A DNA stretch of 64,000 nt from Lampris incognitus (taxonomy: Eukaryota > Chordata > Actinopteri > Lampriformes > Lampridae), in assembly GCF_029633865.1 (NCBI RefSeq), contig NC_079215.1, forward strand, positions 56,284,856 through 56,348,855, given 5' to 3'. Shown here in pieces: positions 63,000 to 64,000 of this stretch. The stretch's first letter is position 1; each line of letters starts with the position of its first letter. The translations under genes were made by a program, and so were the position numbers. The notes below the pieces were generated by a model. That model was not told where the DNA came from, made no database searches, and worked only from the letters and a program-made list of their open reading frames with translations.

Positions 63000-64000
63000 C
63001 TGTACATACTGCTACTACTTTCAGCTGCTCCAATTAGGGGTCGCCAAAGCGGATCATCCATTTCCATTTCTTCCTGTCTTCTGCATCTTCCTCTGTCACA
63101 CCAGCCACCTGCATGTCCTCCCTCACCACATCCATAAACCTCCTCTTTGGGCTTCCTCTTTTCCTCTTCCCTGGCAGCGCTATATAGACTCCCCCAACAA
63201 ATAAGAGAAGCAACGTCCATAGATAGTTTTAAGAATCAGTTCAAGACCCATTTTTATGCTCTTGCTTTTAATTAATTCCATTTTATATTTCTTTTACTCT
63301 TATTTTTTATCTTGTACTGTGGTTTTATTTCTTGCTTTGTTTTATGTTTTTGCCTAGGTCTGTGTTTTATTGCTTTTAACTTATTTTATCTGTGTTATGG
63401 TTGAGTTTTATTGTTTCCCTTGTTTTTAATGTAAAGGACTTTGAGCTGCGTTTTATGTATGAAAGGTGCTGTACAAATAAAGTTTATTATTATTATTATA
63501 TGCAGCATCCTTCTCCCAATATACCCAGCATCTCTCTTCCACACATGTCCAAACCATCTCTATCTTGTCTCTCTTGCTTTGTGTTCAACCTGAGCTGTCC
63601 CTCTAATATACTCATTCCTATACCTGGTCTTCTTCGTCACTCTCAATGAAAGTCTTAGCATCCTCGCCTCTGCCACCTCCAGCTCTGCCTCCTGTCTTTT
63701 CGCCAGTGCCACTGTCTCCAAACCATATAACATAGCTGGTCTCACAGCCATCTTGTAAACCTTCCCTTTAACTCTTGCTGGTACCCTCCTGTCACAAATC
63801 ACTCCTGACACTCTTCTCCACTCACTCCACCCCACCTGCACTCTCTTCTGCACTCCCCATTAATTTAAACAGTTGACCCCAACTATTTCAACTCATCCAC
63901 CTTCGTCACCTCTACTCCTTGCATCCTCACCATTCCGCTCTCCTCCCTCTCGTTCATGCATATGTATTTTGTCTTGCTTCTCCTGACTTTCATTCCTCTT
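63000..64000 (-). mobile_element. RTE-type LINE, C-terminal part, split by another LINE tail
   Basis: Minus strand: VQVGWSEWRRVSGVICDRRV, PARVKGKVYKMAVRPAMLYG and LETVALAKRQEAELEVAEAR (63853-63560); the downstream part resumes at 63180-63000 (EEVYGCGEGGHAGGWCDRGR). Runs off the window. Confidence 0.88.
63180..63502 (+). mobile_element. LINE 3' end inserted in the RTE-type copy
   Basis: Plus strand encodes LPQQIREATSIDSFKNQFKT then HFYALAFN and a stop, followed by a 3' UTR ending gtgctgtacaaataaagttt and an ATT repeat tail. A typical 5'-truncated insertion. Confidence 0.85.

Overview
The window is vertebrate, almost certainly teleost, nuclear DNA. Four conserved vertebrate genes with vertebrate-type GT-AG introns can be followed exon by exon. 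The space between exons is filled with tRNA-headed SINEs, LINE reverse-transcriptase fragments, Penelope-like pieces, hAT-type MITEs and long microsatellites of the kind common in bony fish. The species cannot be fixed from sequence alone.

Layout. (1) 1-5955: a 39-bp minisatellite and a run of retroelement remnants. (2) 6282-14864, minus strand: DTD1 (D-aminoacyl-tRNA deacylase), four exons holding the whole catalytic fold; the C-terminal tail exon or exons are not in the window. (3) 17073-18078, minus strand: SMIM26, a 98-residue single-span mitochondrial protein in two exons, flanked by two inverted copies of one MITE. DTD1 and SMIM26 are also neighbours in mammals. (4) 18.1-22.5 kb: repeat-rich spacer. 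(5) 25171-54227, minus strand: SLK, a Ste20-family (GCK-V) kinase, with all 18 coding exons of a 1010-residue protein and probably a roughly 2.6-kb 3' UTR running to about 22.57 kb. (6) 55450 to beyond the right end, plus strand: STN1 (OBFC1) of the CST telomere complex, exons 1 and 2 only. SLK and STN1 are head to head across a CpG-rich 1.2-kb interval, as they are in human.

DTD1 proofreads D-aminoacyl-tRNA, SMIM26 acts in the inner mitochondrial membrane, SLK controls cytoskeleton and adhesion turnover, and STN1 protects telomeres. They form two conserved gene pairs joined end to end, not a pathway.

The most unusual content is in the introns and spacers. STN1 intron 1 holds a 349-bp terminal-repeat retrotransposon in miniature (TRIM). 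Its LTRs carry a tRNA-like A box and B box, and its primer-binding site appears to match tRNA-Leu perfectly. The TRIM sits inside a MITE, which sits inside a larger hAT-like element. A second nest (12.1-13.7 kb) and a third (43.8-45.9 kb, a foldback element flanked by TTAA with a LINE in one arm) are also resolved by target-site duplications. SLK intron 7 holds a CpG-rich open reading frame with a splice donor in phase with SLK exon 8, a possible alternative first exon that would skip the kinase domain.
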